Shown: positions 8,335 through 19,848 of the stretch, piece by piece
Numbering within the stretch: position 1 is the stretch's first letter
Layout: every line of letters begins with the position of its first letter
Assembly: GCA_011525385.1 (NCBI GenBank)
Contig: WTGF01000064.1
Span: forward strand, 1-64,000
From: Chloroflexota bacterium
GTDB taxonomy: Bacteria; Chloroflexota; Anaerolineae; Aggregatilineales; Phototrophicaceae
DNA length: 64,000 bases
Direction of reading: 5' to 3'
Position numbers and translations under genes: made by a program
Notes under the pieces: model-generated
Told to the model about the DNA's origin: nothing
Databases searched by the model: none
What the model saw: the letters and a program-made list of their open reading frames with translations, nothing else

Positions 8335-9954
8335 ATGGACAAACGAATAACGGACGATTTTGAAGTACTCAGAAGCGTCTTGCCGCCGCGCATCCGAGAC
8401 GCGGTTGATGAAGTCGGCAATACCAGTCAACTTCTAGAGATCGTGTTGGATCTGGGAAGGACCCCTGCCGCCCGATATATTGACAGCGAGTATGTACTTT
8501 CCGACCGTGAGGTGACGGAGGAAGATCTGCGGCAGTTGCTTGATGAACTGGGCGAGTTTGACGATGACAATCGCGCCGGCATCGAGCGTTCTCTGCATCG
8601 CATTTCGGCGATTCGCAATCGACGCGGCAAGATCGTCGGTTTGACCGTCCGCATCGGTCGGGCAGTTTACGGCACCATCGATATCATCGCCGACTTGATC
8701 GAAACGGGTCAGAGTGTGTTGATAGTAGGACCGCCCGGCGTCGGCAAGACAACACTGCTGCGGGAAGCGGCCAGAGTGCGGGCGACGCGCAAGCGCGTGG
8801 TAATCGTCGACACCTCCAACGAAATCGGCGGCGATGGCGACATCCCGCACGAGGCGGTTGGCAAGGCGCGCCGCATGCAAGTGTCGCAGCCCGATCGTCA
8901 GCATGAAGTGATGATCGAGGCAGTGGAAAACCACAATCCCGAAGTAATTGTGATTGACGAAATCGGCCGAGAATTGGAAGCACAGGCGGCGCGCACCATC
9001 GCGGAACGCGGCGTGCAACTAATCGGCACCGCCCACGGCAATTCCTTGGAAAACTTGATGCTGAACCCGACTCTGTCCGACCTCATCGGCGGTATTGAAT
9101 CCGTCACGCTTTCTGATGACGAAGCGCGCCGGCGCGGGACACAGAAAGTCGTGCTAGAGAGGCGTACGGCGCCAACCTTCGACATCATGATCGAGATTCA
9201 AGCGCGCGATCGTTTGGTCGTACATGCGGACGTCGCCACGGCTGTAGACGTGATTCTGCGCAACCGCCCGCAACCCGCTGAGTTGCGAGAGCGCGACGGC
9301 GCGGGTGTAATTCACGTGAACGTATACATTCCGGAAGCCGATTCGCGTTCATCGCCGGCTCGCCTGGGCGTTCAACTACAAGGTAGCAGACGCGACATGA
9401 ACGCGCATCACGTTCGTGGCACGCGCGAAAATGGCATCACGCGGGACAAGATGAGAGACGATCTGGCTCAGACAGGCAGACGCGATCTGAGCCCGGTAAG
9501 CGTATATGCCTATGGCGTGGCGCGCAATCGGCTCGAACAAGCCGCGCGGCGGCTGAACGTGCCGCTTGTTTTGACCGATGACTTTAGCGACGCGCAAGCC
9601 ATTGTCACCCTGAAGACACATTATCGCCGCCGTCCGCGCCTGATCACAGATGGTGAAAAACGGGGCATGTCCATCTACGTTTTGCGCGCGAATACGGTGA
9701 CGCAAATGGAGAACTTCCTGGTTGATCTGTTCCGGCTGAATGGCAGGAAAGACCTTGATCCCTTTGGTCAAGCCATACAAGAAGCTGAACAAGCCATCAG
9801 GCGCATCCGCGCCGGAGAAGATTATATTGACCTCAAACCGCAGGTCTCCCAGATACGCAAGCGCCAGCATCAACTGGCGCGTCAGGCGCAAATGCATTCG
9901 GCCAGCGTCGGTGATGAACCACGTCGATATGTCACGATCTTCCGCGATGCTTGA
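8335..9954 (+). CDS. R3H-domain AAA ATPase, Ycf45/SpoIIIAA-like
   Basis: A 539-residue ATPase of the family found in cyanobacteria, chloroplasts (Ycf45) and Chloroflexota, related to SpoIIIAA and secretion-type ATPases. Walker A is GPPGVGKTTLL near residue 138 and Walker B is VIVIDEIG near 207. An R3H-like nucleic-acid-binding segment near the C-terminus contains QIRKRQHQLA. The N-terminal 100 residues include VLSDREVTEEDLRQLL, typical of the family. No membrane segment is seen. The role is not established; single-stranded nucleic acid binding is inferred from R3H. The DUF89 gene follows after 30 bases and may be in the same operon. Confidence 0.85.
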   Translation: MDKRITDDFEVLRSVLPPRIRDAVDEVGNTSQLLEIVLDLGRTPAARYIDSEYVLSDREVTEEDLRQLLDELGEFDDDNRAGIERSLHRISAIRNRRGKIVGLTVRIGRAVYGTIDIIADLIETGQSVLIVGPPGVGKTTLLREAARVRATRKRVVIVDTSNEIGGDGDIPHEAVGKARRMQVSQPDRQHEVMIEAVENHNPEVIVIDEIGRELEAQAARTIAERGVQLIGTAHGNSLENLMLNPTLSDLIGGIESVTLSDDEARRRGTQKVVLERRTAPTFDIMIEIQARDRLVVHADVATAVDVILRNRPQPAELRERDGAGVIHVNVYIPEADSRSSPARLGVQLQGSRRDMNAHHVRGTRENGITRDKMRDDLAQTGRRDLSPVSVYAYGVARNRLEQAARRLNVPLVLTDDFSDAQAIVTLKTHYRRRPRLITDGEKRGMSIYVLRANTVTQMENFLVDLFRLNGRKDLDPFGQAIQEAEQAIRRIRAGEDYIDLKPQVSQIRKRQHQLARQAQMHSASVGDEPRRYVTIFRDA

Positions 9955-9984
9955 GCGAATCTTTCCGCCGCCGAAAGGGGATTC

Positions 9985-11208
9985 ATGGCCGCTTCCTTGA
10001 GGCCCCCGCCACCCATCCGCACCGATCATAGCAACGCCTTCGCGCACAACACCATGGCTGTGCGTATACCTGCGATTTTCCAGGAAACGCTCGACCTGAA
10101 TCCAGATTATCCGACAGGTATTAAGGATCGCCTCGGTCGTTTGCGCGATGACATTGGCGCCGGAGAGGCGATCCCGCCTCTGGAAGCGGAGGGGGCGAGC
10201 GACTATCAGCAATGGCTGCTGGCGCTGCGTCAACAGCAAGATATTATGGGCGCGCCCGTGACATGGCATAACGCCGAGTGGTTCTTTGCGGAGACCTACG
10301 CCTATCGCTGCCTGGTCCAAGCGACGCGCTATTTCGAATCGCGGCGAGATCCCTTTGCGCCCAAGAAGAAATCTGAACTGACGAGTGAGGGGCTTTGGTC
10401 ACTGATCGAAGGCGCTTTTGCATCCGATGTTGCGGCGGAGCAGGGGGTCGCGCAAGCTGTGATGCTGGACCTGTGGGCGAATCGAATCGACCTAAGTTAT
10501 GCGGCGTCTTTGGAACGGGGCACCGATATCATCCCCGAAGATCTGCTGGTGGATGACAGCGATCATGTGCTGAATTACCTTTGCCGCTCGGCGACGGCCT
10601 CCGGTCAAAAGCGCGACGAAGGCGCCATTTACATTGTGGCGGACAACGCCGGTTCCGAGTTGGCAATGGACCTGGTCTTGGCGGATCGTCTGCTGCGTCA
10701 CGTGACTGACCGCGTCGTGCTTTACCTGAAAACGCATCCCACCTTTGTCAGCGACGCGACGCCGGAAGATGTCTGGATCATGCTGGGTGAGATGAAGCGG
10801 CGCGGCGGCGCTAGCGCTCAACTGGCTGAACGGCTGACAGCCAACTGGGAATCGGCGCGTTTGCTTTTCCTGCCGCATCAATTTTGGAATAGCAGCACGC
10901 TTTTACGCGATATGCCATCAGAGTTGTACGATAGGCTCAACGCGTCGCGACTTGTGATAATCAAGGGAGACGCCAACTATCGGCGCGCGGTCGGCGATTG
11001 CCTTTGGCCGGCAGAAAGTCCATTCCGCGATGTCATGTCTTATTTTGACGCGCCGGTTTTGTGCCTGCGCACCCTCAAGAGCGATCCAATCGTCGGGCTG
11101 CCTTCCGCGGCAGTCGCCGAGGATTTAGACCGAAGCGATCCAACTTGGCGGGTGAACGGAAAGCGCGGGCTGATTCAGTTCAAGCCTCAGTCGTCGAAGA
11201 GCCAATAG
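9985..11208 (+). CDS. DUF89 / ARMT1-like damage-control phosphatase
   Basis: A 407-residue protein of the DUF89 family. These are metal-dependent phosphatases proposed to hydrolyse damaged or side-product sugar phosphates. The signature residues are visible: a DNAGSE segment near residue 215 that starts the metal site, KGDANYRRA near 320, and a terminal LRTLKSD. The N-terminal PIRTDHSNAFAHNTM fits the ARMT1-type subgroup. The start follows AAAGGGG by 5 bases. Its 3' end overlaps the convergent oxidoreductase gene by 22 bases. The physiological substrate is unknown. Confidence 0.8.
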   Translation: MAASLRPPPPIRTDHSNAFAHNTMAVRIPAIFQETLDLNPDYPTGIKDRLGRLRDDIGAGEAIPPLEAEGASDYQQWLLALRQQQDIMGAPVTWHNAEWFFAETYAYRCLVQATRYFESRRDPFAPKKKSELTSEGLWSLIEGAFASDVAAEQGVAQAVMLDLWANRIDLSYAASLERGTDIIPEDLLVDDSDHVLNYLCRSATASGQKRDEGAIYIVADNAGSELAMDLVLADRLLRHVTDRVVLYLKTHPTFVSDATPEDVWIMLGEMKRRGGASAQLAERLTANWESARLLFLPHQFWNSSTLLRDMPSELYDRLNASRLVIIKGDANYRRAVGDCLWPAESPFRDVMSYFDAPVLCLRTLKSDPIVGLPSAAVAEDLDRSDPTWRVNGKRGLIQFKPQSSKSQ

Positions 11209-11711
11209 GTCGCCGTCAGCGGGAAATCACGCTCCAGCCAAGCCATGACTTTGCACGGTATCAAGCGATACAGAACGGCGTCTTCTTCTTCCAGATTGGG
11301 ATCGAGATCGTATTTGTCGATGTAGTTTTGGTCGATAAGCGCTTGCAAGGCCGGAGGCGGCGTCGATTCGCGGAGCAGGCCTTCGAAAATGACGGTTTCA
11401 TCGCCACTTTCCAGGTGTACCACGACCCGGCTGTCCTGCGAAATGTTACGCGCTTTGACCGAATTGCGATCGGTGGCCGTGAACAACTGTCCCTCGACCC
11501 AGGCGCCCCAGACGGGCGCCGCATGCGGCTTGCCATCCGGGCAGGTCGTGCAAAGCCAATAATTGCGGGCGGAGGCCATCTGGCGCTCGACCCAATCCCA
11601 ACTCAGCATCGACCCCGTCTCTTCGACGTTGACGCCGTAGTGCGGCATATTCGGTCGGACGCGCCGCGCGTTCGTCGGTTGTAACAAGGGTTCGTTTGCC
11701 TTGGGCCCCAT
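11187..11711 (-). CDS. Pyridoxamine 5'-phosphate oxidase-fold protein (FMN/F420 binding)
   Basis: A 174-residue split beta-barrel protein of the PNPOx-like superfamily, probably binding FMN or F420. The conserved core is ARNYWLCTTCPDGKPHAAPVWG, then LFTATDRNSVKARNI and RVVVHLESGDE. A short charged N-terminal stretch precedes the fold, so an internal Met could be the true start. The ATG lies 3 bases after the dnaN stop, which argues for co-transcription with dnaN and for this start. The 3' end overlaps the DUF89 gene tail to tail. The substrate is unknown; it is not a clear PdxH. Confidence 0.75.
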   Translation of the reverse strand: MGPKANEPLLQPTNARRVRPNMPHYGVNVEETGSMLSWDWVERQMASARNYWLCTTCPDGKPHAAPVWGAWVEGQLFTATDRNSVKARNISQDSRVVVHLESGDETVIFEGLLRESTPPPALQALIDQNYIDKYDLDPNLEEEDAVLYRLIPCKVMAWLERDFPLTATYWLFDD

Positions 11712-11714
11712 GCG

Positions 11715-12839
11715 CTATTTGCTCATGGGCATGATGACGTGCGTGAAGTCCTCGCGGTTTTCCGGCCGCAAGACGCCGGGGTTCTCAGGGCCATTGCTCT
11801 GGAAGACGACTCGCTCTTCCTTGATCACGCGCAGCACTTCAATCAAGTACTTGATGTTAAATGAGATATCAAGCGCTTCGCCTTCTGCGGAGGCGTCGAG
11901 CATACCCTCGCTGTCGCCGCGTTCGGCGCTTTTGCCCACAATCAGCACCTCGGCCGGCTCGCCGGGGTTCAGCGCCGGTTTGACATGAAGGTTGGCGCTG
12001 TTGGCGTTGTCCCGGGCGAAGATCTCGGCACGTTGACAAACAGTCAGCAAGTCGCTGGTGTACATCACGGTCGAGGTCGCGTAGGAGCGCGGGATTATCG
12101 AGGCGAAATCGGGGAATCGACCTTCCAGCAACTGCGACGAGACCAGGATATTGGGCATGAAGACCGTGACGCTGTTGCGCTGCTTGGGCAACGAAATCCC
12201 GACTTCCTGGTCATCTTCGGCGATGCGAGCGATCTCGCTCATGGCCTTGGCCGGGATGACCATATCTTGACGGTCGCCGAAGTTCTCTTCTAACTCGGCT
12301 GTGCGCACGGCCAGGCGATAGCCATCAGCGGCCGCCATCGTCAAGGCATTGCCTTCAAGCTGCATGTATACGCCTGTCAAGATGGGTCGGTTCTGCTCGC
12401 GGGCGGCGGCAAAAGCGGTCTGCACGATCATCTCGCGCAGGGTTTTGCCTTCCAGATACAGATCCGCGCCTTCGTTGTGGTTAATCGGGGGGAATTCGTC
12501 CGCGTCGATGCCGCGGACGTTGGAAGACTGTATGCCACAGCGCACATGGACCGTATGCGTGGAAGCGTCCAGGCGCATGTCGACGCGCTCCCGGGAAAGA
12601 TTGTTGACCAATTCGCTGAAGGTTTTGGCGGGCAGCGTGATGCTGCCGGCCTGCTCCACCCTGGCGCCGATCCAGACCGTGATGCTCATTTCCAGGTTTG
12701 TCGCCGAGAGCTTCAGGCGGGAGTCTTCGGTTTCCAGGAGCACATTGGCGAGCACCGGAAGCGGGGGATTGCCGTCCACCGCTTTGGTCACTGTATTCAA
12801 GCTGTTCGCCAGGTTTTCTTGCAGCACACTTACGATCAT
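11715..12839 (-). CDS. dnaN: DNA polymerase III beta subunit (sliding clamp)
   Basis: The clamp that tethers replicative polymerase to DNA. The product has 374 residues, normal for DnaN, with three successive clamp domains. It starts MIVSVLQENLANSLNTV and ends with the conserved VIMPMSK, close to the usual C-terminal PMR/L. It is preceded by a good promoter (12907-12935). There is no dnaA or recF neighbour, so the gene is away from the classical origin cluster, which is common in Chloroflexota. The downstream oxidoreductase gene begins 3 bases after the stop. Confidence 0.96.
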   Translation of the reverse strand: MIVSVLQENLANSLNTVTKAVDGNPPLPVLANVLLETEDSRLKLSATNLEMSITVWIGARVEQAGSITLPAKTFSELVNNLSRERVDMRLDASTHTVHVRCGIQSSNVRGIDADEFPPINHNEGADLYLEGKTLREMIVQTAFAAAREQNRPILTGVYMQLEGNALTMAAADGYRLAVRTAELEENFGDRQDMVIPAKAMSEIARIAEDDQEVGISLPKQRNSVTVFMPNILVSSQLLEGRFPDFASIIPRSYATSTVMYTSDLLTVCQRAEIFARDNANSANLHVKPALNPGEPAEVLIVGKSAERGDSEGMLDASAEGEALDISFNIKYLIEVLRVIKEERVVFQSNGPENPGVLRPENREDFTHVIMPMSK

Positions 12840-12906
12840 GGTTTTCCTCTAGTAGCGAGCTTGGGCGCCGACGCTGACGGTCTACGCGCGTATTCGTTTT
12901 GTACGC

Positions 12907-12935
12907 ATTATAGCCCAAGACGGGAGCTCCACCAA
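12907..12935 (-). promoter_or_regulatory. Putative dnaN promoter
   Basis: The -10 box TATAAT (12907-12912) and -35-like TTGGTG (12930-12935) are separated by 17 bases, with the dnaN start about 68 bases downstream. No DnaA-box cluster was noticed in the gap 12840-13037. Confidence 0.5.
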
Positions 12936-13037
12936 CACCAACAAAGTAAGACAGCCAGGGCCGCTACCTGGCACGTGACGATTCAAATTGTTGGTTTTCA
13001 GGCGCTAACGCTAGCGGCCAAGTCCTGCGCGGTCGAT

Positions 13038-13391
13038 TTATGCTTCCGGATCTACAGGTCTAACATCGTCGGTCGAGATCTCAATCGTTTCCCCGTCTTC
13101 GTCGATATCTTCAACGCGCACGATCTCGATTTTCAGTTTGGCGATCAAGGCGGCCATCGTCCCCAAAGCCGCGAGTACCGGATTAAAGATAGTGGCGACG
13201 CCGCCAACCACCACCGCCGGCGTCAGCGGGACTTCGATCAGGACTTCGTCGTTGGCGTTGCGAATGATGAGGCGACGTACGTTGCCTTCTGCCACCAGAT
13301 CCTTGACGCGGTCGACAAGTTCACTGCCGGCGACTTCCATCTCTTCCACCCAATCGCGCTGATCTTTCGGTTTGCGCGGATCTTCGCTCAT
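13038..13391 (-). CDS. DUF4342 domain-containing protein
   Basis: A 117-residue protein of unknown function. A charged N-terminus is followed by WVEEMEVAGSELVDRVKDLV, then a beta strand RRLIIRNANDEVLIEVPL. Next comes a hydrophobic stretch of about 28 residues (VVVGGVATIFNPVLAALGTM and onward), probably a membrane segment, and an acidic tail. This order matches DUF4342, often fused elsewhere to a ubiquitin-associated-like domain. I start at 13391 because AGGAG lies 7 bases upstream; the open frame extends to 13421. It lies between dnaN and a nucleoside hydrolase on the same strand, with no evident functional link. Confidence 0.75.
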   Translation of the reverse strand: MSEDPRKPKDQRDWVEEMEVAGSELVDRVKDLVAEGNVRRLIIRNANDEVLIEVPLTPAVVVGGVATIFNPVLAALGTMAALIAKLKIEIVRVEDIDEDGETIEISTDDVRPVDPEA

Positions 13392-13481
13392 GTCGTTCTC
13401 CTGATCACTGGATTGCTTCATCCAGTAGTTTCTACGTATCTGCCCATGCTGAGTTGTACAACCGTCGCCTGCGCCGCTTGT

Positions 13482-14453
13482 TTAGCGGAGCAAATCGTAG
13501 AGCATTTGCTTCCAGCGCGCAGCGTCCAATTCCCAGCAGATGAGCGGTCTTGCGGGGTTTTTTAGCGCCTCGCGCCAGGTGTCGATATTCCGCACGTCGT
13601 CCGCAAGGTTGAGCTTGTCCACCACGGTCATGCCCCGCGTGAGTTCGCTGCGGCATTCAATATCGACAAAGTGATGGCTGGTTGAAGTTGCGATCGAGGG
13701 ATCAATAGCTACAGCCATCGCCACGCCATCAGGCAGTGAGATACCGATCTCGCCGGTTTGTATTTCGTAACCGCGCATGCCCTTGATATTGCAATCGATT
13801 GTGAAGTCGGCGTACTCGCTGCCGATTCCGCGTACGTTGTCGATATCTTCGGGCGATAGAACGAATTCACCCTGGCTGAACTCCCAGCCGACCATTTCGA
13901 TTGGCAAACCGGAGCGGAAGACGATTTGCGCCGCTTCGGGATCGCACCAGATATTGTATTCGGCCGCCGGCGTCACATTGCCGTTGGTACAGGCTGCGCC
14001 ACCCATCACAATGCAGCGGCCCACGCGCGATACGATGTCCGGGGCTTGTCGCAACGCCAGAGCCAGGTTGGTCAAGGGACCCAAGGTTACGATCACGATA
14101 TCCGGCCTGGACCGGACCGTCTCGATGATCGCGTCCACGGCATGTTCTTCCCCGACTCGGCTGCGGCGGGGTTTGTAGCGGTCGCCCCAGTCGCCAAGAC
14201 CATCTGCGCCGTGAAACCAGTCCGCCGACGCGTATTCGCGGGTGAGCGGCCGATCGGCGCCGGCATAAACCGGGGTATCGCTCTTGCAAAGCTCGGCGAA
14301 ATAAAGCGAGTTTTCAACGCCCTGTTCAAGGGGCACGTTGCCGGCGACGACGGTGATCGCCAGGACATTGATATCGCTGTGGCGCAGCGCCATCAGCACG
14401 GCGACGGCGTCGTCCGATCCGGCGTCGGTATCGATCAAAAAAGGGCGGGGCAT
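13482..14453 (-). CDS. Inosine/uridine-preferring nucleoside hydrolase
   Basis: A calcium-dependent hydrolase of the N-glycosidic bond of ribonucleosides, for nucleoside salvage. The N-terminal fingerprint DTDAGSDDAVAVLMAL carries the DxDxxxDD calcium site. Further family segments are TLGPLTNLALAL, MGGAACTNGNVTPAAEYNIW and DGVAMAVAIDP. The length of 323 residues is normal. I start at 14453 (MPRPFLIDTDAG) because CAGGAGA lies 7 bases upstream. The stop of the upstream PatB-like gene is 21 bases away, so the two probably form an operon. Base specificity is not predictable. Confidence 0.9.
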   Translation of the reverse strand: MPRPFLIDTDAGSDDAVAVLMALRHSDINVLAITVVAGNVPLEQGVENSLYFAELCKSDTPVYAGADRPLTREYASADWFHGADGLGDWGDRYKPRRSRVGEEHAVDAIIETVRSRPDIVIVTLGPLTNLALALRQAPDIVSRVGRCIVMGGAACTNGNVTPAAEYNIWCDPEAAQIVFRSGLPIEMVGWEFSQGEFVLSPEDIDNVRGIGSEYADFTIDCNIKGMRGYEIQTGEIGISLPDGVAMAVAIDPSIATSTSHHFVDIECRSELTRGMTVVDKLNLADDVRNIDTWREALKNPARPLICWELDAARWKQMLYDLLR

Positions 14454-14474
14454 ATCGAAGTCTCCTGCGGCCAC

Positions 14475-15656
14475 CTAAACTTTGAGGGCAAGGCTATCGA
14501 CCGCAACTTTCAATCGTTGAAGTCCATCCTCCAGGACAGATCGCGGACAACCGAAATTCAGGCGGACGAAGCCTTCGCCGGCGCTGCCGAAGAAAGTGCC
14601 TCCCGTTGGCGCGACGCCGGCGCGTTCGGTGCAAAACGCGGTGACATCGCCTTCGATCGGCAAGTCGCGCATATCAAGCCAGAGCAGGTAGGTCGATTGC
14701 GGGATCGTTGTCTTGACTTGCGGCATATGTTCTCGAATGAATTCGATAGCGAAATCACGGTTGTCCTTGAGATACAAGAGCAACTGCCGCAGCCATTCCT
14801 CGCCGCCGGTGTAAGCGCCGTAGGCGGCCTCGTAACCCATGATGTTGACATGCGCGCTGATGCTCTGCAGGGCGGCCGCCATCGTTTCGCGGATTTCCTT
14901 GTTTTGCGCGATCAAGACCGAACAAGCCATGCCGGCCAGATTGAAAGTCTTGCTCGGCGCGATCATTGTCAGCGTATTCTGCGCGATCTCGTCGGACAGG
15001 GTTGCGATGGGAATGTGCTTTCCCTCCAGAATCAGATCGGAGTGGATCTCGTCGGCGACAATCAAGAGGCCGTGCTTGAGGCAGATTTCGCCTACACGCT
15101 CAAGCTCGGCTCGCGAATAGAGAAAGCCGGCCGGGTTCTGCGGGTTGCATTGCAGGTGAATTGATGTCAGCGGATCCCGCGCGACCATTTCAAACTCATC
15201 GTAATCGTTTTCATAATGGAAGCTGTGGGCGCTATCGGCGATGTATTCCATGTTGATGTTGCCAGTGAATTTTCGATTGGCGCGGACGGCTTTGAAGAAA
15301 GAGCCATAGACCGGCGTCTGAATCAAAACGGTATCGCCGGGTTTGCCAAAACCACTGCAGACCGCGCAGAGCGCCAGAACCATACCGGGCGAAAACATCA
15401 CGTCTTCGGGCTTGATCCGCCAATTATAGAGCCGGCTCATGCGCTCGACGATGACGTCTTTGAGTTTGGGGGGATCCAGCGTATATCCGAATACGCCGTG
15501 TTGAGCGCGCTCGATCATGGCGCTGATGGCGGAGGGCGGCGAGCGGAAGTCCATATCCGCCACCCACATCGGCAAGCAGCCCTCGTCTACAGCGCCCCAT
15601 TTTGCGCTGTGATGCCCGGTGCGGTCGATGATTTCGTCAAAGTTGTACTCGGTCAT
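14475..15656 (-). CDS. PLP-dependent aminotransferase, PatB/MalY type (putative C-S lyase)
   Basis: A 393-residue fold-type I PLP enzyme. The MalY/PatB subgroup is indicated by the N-terminal LPMWVADMDFRSPPSAI, FGYT, and the cofactor lysine in APSKTFNLAG near residue 236. Family members act as cystathionine beta-lyases or C-S lyases and some have regulatory roles. The product would link to sulfur amino acid metabolism, and the sulfur assimilation operon lies just downstream. However, a repeat-filled gap of 450 bases separates them, so they are probably not co-transcribed. It appears to be the first gene of a two-gene unit with the nucleoside hydrolase. Confidence 0.85.
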   Translation of the reverse strand: MTEYNFDEIIDRTGHHSAKWGAVDEGCLPMWVADMDFRSPPSAISAMIERAQHGVFGYTLDPPKLKDVIVERMSRLYNWRIKPEDVMFSPGMVLALCAVCSGFGKPGDTVLIQTPVYGSFFKAVRANRKFTGNINMEYIADSAHSFHYENDYDEFEMVARDPLTSIHLQCNPQNPAGFLYSRAELERVGEICLKHGLLIVADEIHSDLILEGKHIPIATLSDEIAQNTLTMIAPSKTFNLAGMACSVLIAQNKEIRETMAAALQSISAHVNIMGYEAAYGAYTGGEEWLRQLLLYLKDNRDFAIEFIREHMPQVKTTIPQSTYLLWLDMRDLPIEGDVTAFCTERAGVAPTGGTFFGSAGEGFVRLNFGCPRSVLEDGLQRLKVAVDSLALKV

Positions 15657-16113
15657 GTTCGTGGCTTTCTCAGGTTCACAACGGTTTCAGGAAAAACATG
15701 CCAAAACTATAACCGATTGCGGGGATAGATGCACGGGCGGTTTGGGGCAGGGATTTTTTCACCACAAAGACACGAAGAGCGCGAAGGAGATATTAAACAA
15801 AAGATCTAGCGTACTCTGCGACTCAACAAGGCCAAGTTAATAGCGCAAAAAAATATGTGCTGTAGGGGCGACCAATCTGGTCGCCCGATGCCATGGCGGC
15901 TTGCGCTTTCGGGCGATTTGATAAATCGCCCCTGTTTACGTATAGCGCGTCGCTGATGTGACGAGAACGCTTGCGATTTTGCGTGAGCGCGGCAGCCCAA
16001 AATCGCGGCCGCCGTGCGGCTACAGTTCGTTAGTTTTGAAGAATTCGCATTACTTTGTTGGTCCTAATTCTGTAGTGCATCCCCTAAATCCCGCCAGCAT
16101 GTACCGGTTTCGT
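15657..16113. repeat. Gene-free gap with composite dispersed repeats
   Basis: This gap holds a CACCACAAAGACACGAAGAG string near 15759, a double-hairpin GTAGGGGCG copy at 15861-15934, and GC-rich palindromes near 15975-16020. It also has a stretch at about 16028-16072 (TTTTGAAGAATTCGCATTAC and onward) that is near-identical to 6890-6930 in the first repeat cluster. The order hairpin, then TTTTGAAGAATT, then TTACTTTNTTGG is thus shared by both clusters, with an extra about 90 bases here. I see no gene. Confidence 0.7.
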
Positions 16114-16707
16114 TTATTTCGGGGAGCCTTCCGACAAACGCGCGAGCAGCTTATGCCCGTCGACGCTGTCAATTTGCGCTGAAACGCGCAGGGCAAAACT
16201 GAGACGCGGATCGTCGTAGGCTCGCTCCAGCGCCACATCGCCGCCGTAAATCTCCGCAAGAATTGCGCTTAGCTCATCTTGCAGCGCCGCATAGAGTGAC
16301 TGCTCGTTGCGGTAATTCTGGCGGTCCAGGAAACTGATCTTGGCGCTGCTGAAATCGAACTCGATATCGCCGGGCGCTTCGTCTTCCAGGCATAATGCCG
16401 CAGCCAGCGCCAGGCGAAACACCAGGAGCAGGGCGTCGGACAAGATCCCGGGCAGATTACGCTTGCGGATATAGTGCAAGCCAACTTGGCCGTCGCTGAA
16501 GTCATAGGCGTAGTCGCCTTCGTCCGCGATCAAGATCACGCCCGGCCCTTCGGGAACATGTTTGTAGTCGATGACATCAATCAGCATACCGTCGACCGTG
16601 TGTTCCTGAATCCAGCGTTGGAAAATCGGAACGATGTCGGCTGCCGCCAGCGCAGGTTCGCGTTTCAAGTTGAATTTGACCCCAAGGCGATTGGGAACGA
16701 TTGTCAT
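16114..16707 (-). CDS. Unknown protein, last gene of the sulfur assimilation operon
   Basis: A 197-residue soluble protein that I do not recognise. It begins MTIVPNRLGVKFNLKREPAL and is mostly mixed alpha/beta with acidic stretches. There are no membrane segments, no conserved cysteine pairs and no nucleotide-binding loop. GGAGAAAAG lies 3 bases before the ATG. The sulfite reductase stop is 41 bases upstream, so it is probably translated from the same message. It could be an accessory, maturation or electron-donor adaptor for sulfite reductase, but that is inference from position only. Confidence 0.65.
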   Translation of the reverse strand: MTIVPNRLGVKFNLKREPALAAADIVPIFQRWIQEHTVDGMLIDVIDYKHVPEGPGVILIADEGDYAYDFSDGQVGLHYIRKRNLPGILSDALLLVFRLALAAALCLEDEAPGDIEFDFSSAKISFLDRQNYRNEQSLYAALQDELSAILAEIYGGDVALERAYDDPRLSFALRVSAQIDSVDGHKLLARLSEGSPK

Positions 16708-16748
16708 TTGCTTTTCTCCAGGCGCTTTGCCTACAGCTCTCGATGGCG

Positions 16749-18995
<2,247 letters not shown>

Positions 18996-19038
18996 GATAT
19001 GTCCTTCCGTATCCAAACTGTTGGCTGAGAGTCGAGCT

Positions 19039-19848
19039 TCATGTCGTTCTAACGACTTCATCCGATATTAGGTTTGGCGCGACAAGATCTGCCGGCAAGA
19101 GATCGAACCATTGTACGCCACGCTCGCGCAAGCGAACAACTTCGCCGATCACCGTGATGGCGGGCGCTTGAAAATGTCCTTCACAAGCGAGACCTGCGAT
19201 AGTGGACAGTGTTCCGATCGAGGTGCGCTGGCGCGCTATGGTGCCCCATTCGATGATTGCAGCCGGCGTCTTGTCATCGAGACCGTGCGCGATCAAGGTT
19301 CGGGTTATGCGCGTCAAGTGCTTTACGCCCATCAAGATGACGATTGTTCCGCCGATATTTGCCAAGGCCTGATAATCAATGCTGCTTTCGGGCTTGTGCG
19401 GATCTTCGTGGCCGGTGATAACCGTGAAGCAACTGCTGAGATGACGATGCGTCAGCGGGATGCCGGCATAGGCGGGCACGGCATGGGCGCTGGAAATGCC
19501 GGGAACGATCTCGAATTGAATGCCGTACTTGTGGCAGGCCAGGGCTTCTTCGCTTCCGCGCCCGAAGACCAGCGGATCGCCGCCCTTCAAGCGAAGGACC
19601 GAGTTGCCCTTCAAGGCGCGATCGACAATGACCTGGTTGATCGATTCCTGGGACAAGCGGTGCTTCGTCGGCTGTTTGCCGGCGTTGATCAATTCGGCGT
19701 CGGGGCGCGCTTCCCACAGCAGTTCCGGTGGAATCAGACGGTCGTATATGACGACATCCGCTTCTCCTAACAGCCGCAATGCCTTGCGTGTAATCAAGTC
19801 CGGATCGCCAGGTCCTGCCCCGACCAGATAAACCTTGCCAAGTTTCAT
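19039..19848 (-). CDS. cobA: Uroporphyrinogen-III C-methyltransferase (SUMT)
   Basis: Methylates uroporphyrinogen III twice with S-adenosylmethionine to give precorrin-2, the first step to siroheme for the sulfite reductase encoded next. The 269-residue product is the single-domain type. Family segments seen are KVYLVGAGPGDPDLIT at the N-terminus, VVIYDRL, LRLKGGDPLVFGRGSEE and GIPLTHR. The start overlaps the CbiX-like gene stop by 4 bases (ATGA), indicating translational coupling. In E. coli this domain is fused to CysG, whereas here the pathway is split over three genes. The name sirA or cysG-A would be equally apt. Confidence 0.93.
   Translation of the reverse strand: MKLGKVYLVGAGPGDPDLITRKALRLLGEADVVIYDRLIPPELLWEARPDAELINAGKQPTKHRLSQESINQVIVDRALKGNSVLRLKGGDPLVFGRGSEEALACHKYGIQFEIVPGISSAHAVPAYAGIPLTHRHLSSCFTVITGHEDPHKPESSIDYQALANIGGTIVILMGVKHLTRITRTLIAHGLDDKTPAAIIEWGTIARQRTSIGTLSTIAGLACEGHFQAPAITVIGEVVRLRERGVQWFDLLPADLVAPNLISDEVVRTT

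Noticed and set aside
9376..10320. Minus-strand open frame of 314 codons
   Set aside because: Antisense to the R3H ATPase and DUF89 genes, with no recognisable motif.
12477..13565. Long plus-strand open frame of 362 codons
   Set aside because: It runs antisense to dnaN and the DUF4342 gene and has no recognisable product. It is a shadow of high-GC codon usage.
13926..15164. Long plus-strand open frame of 412 codons
   Set aside because: Antisense to the nucleoside hydrolase and PatB genes, both clearly recognised.
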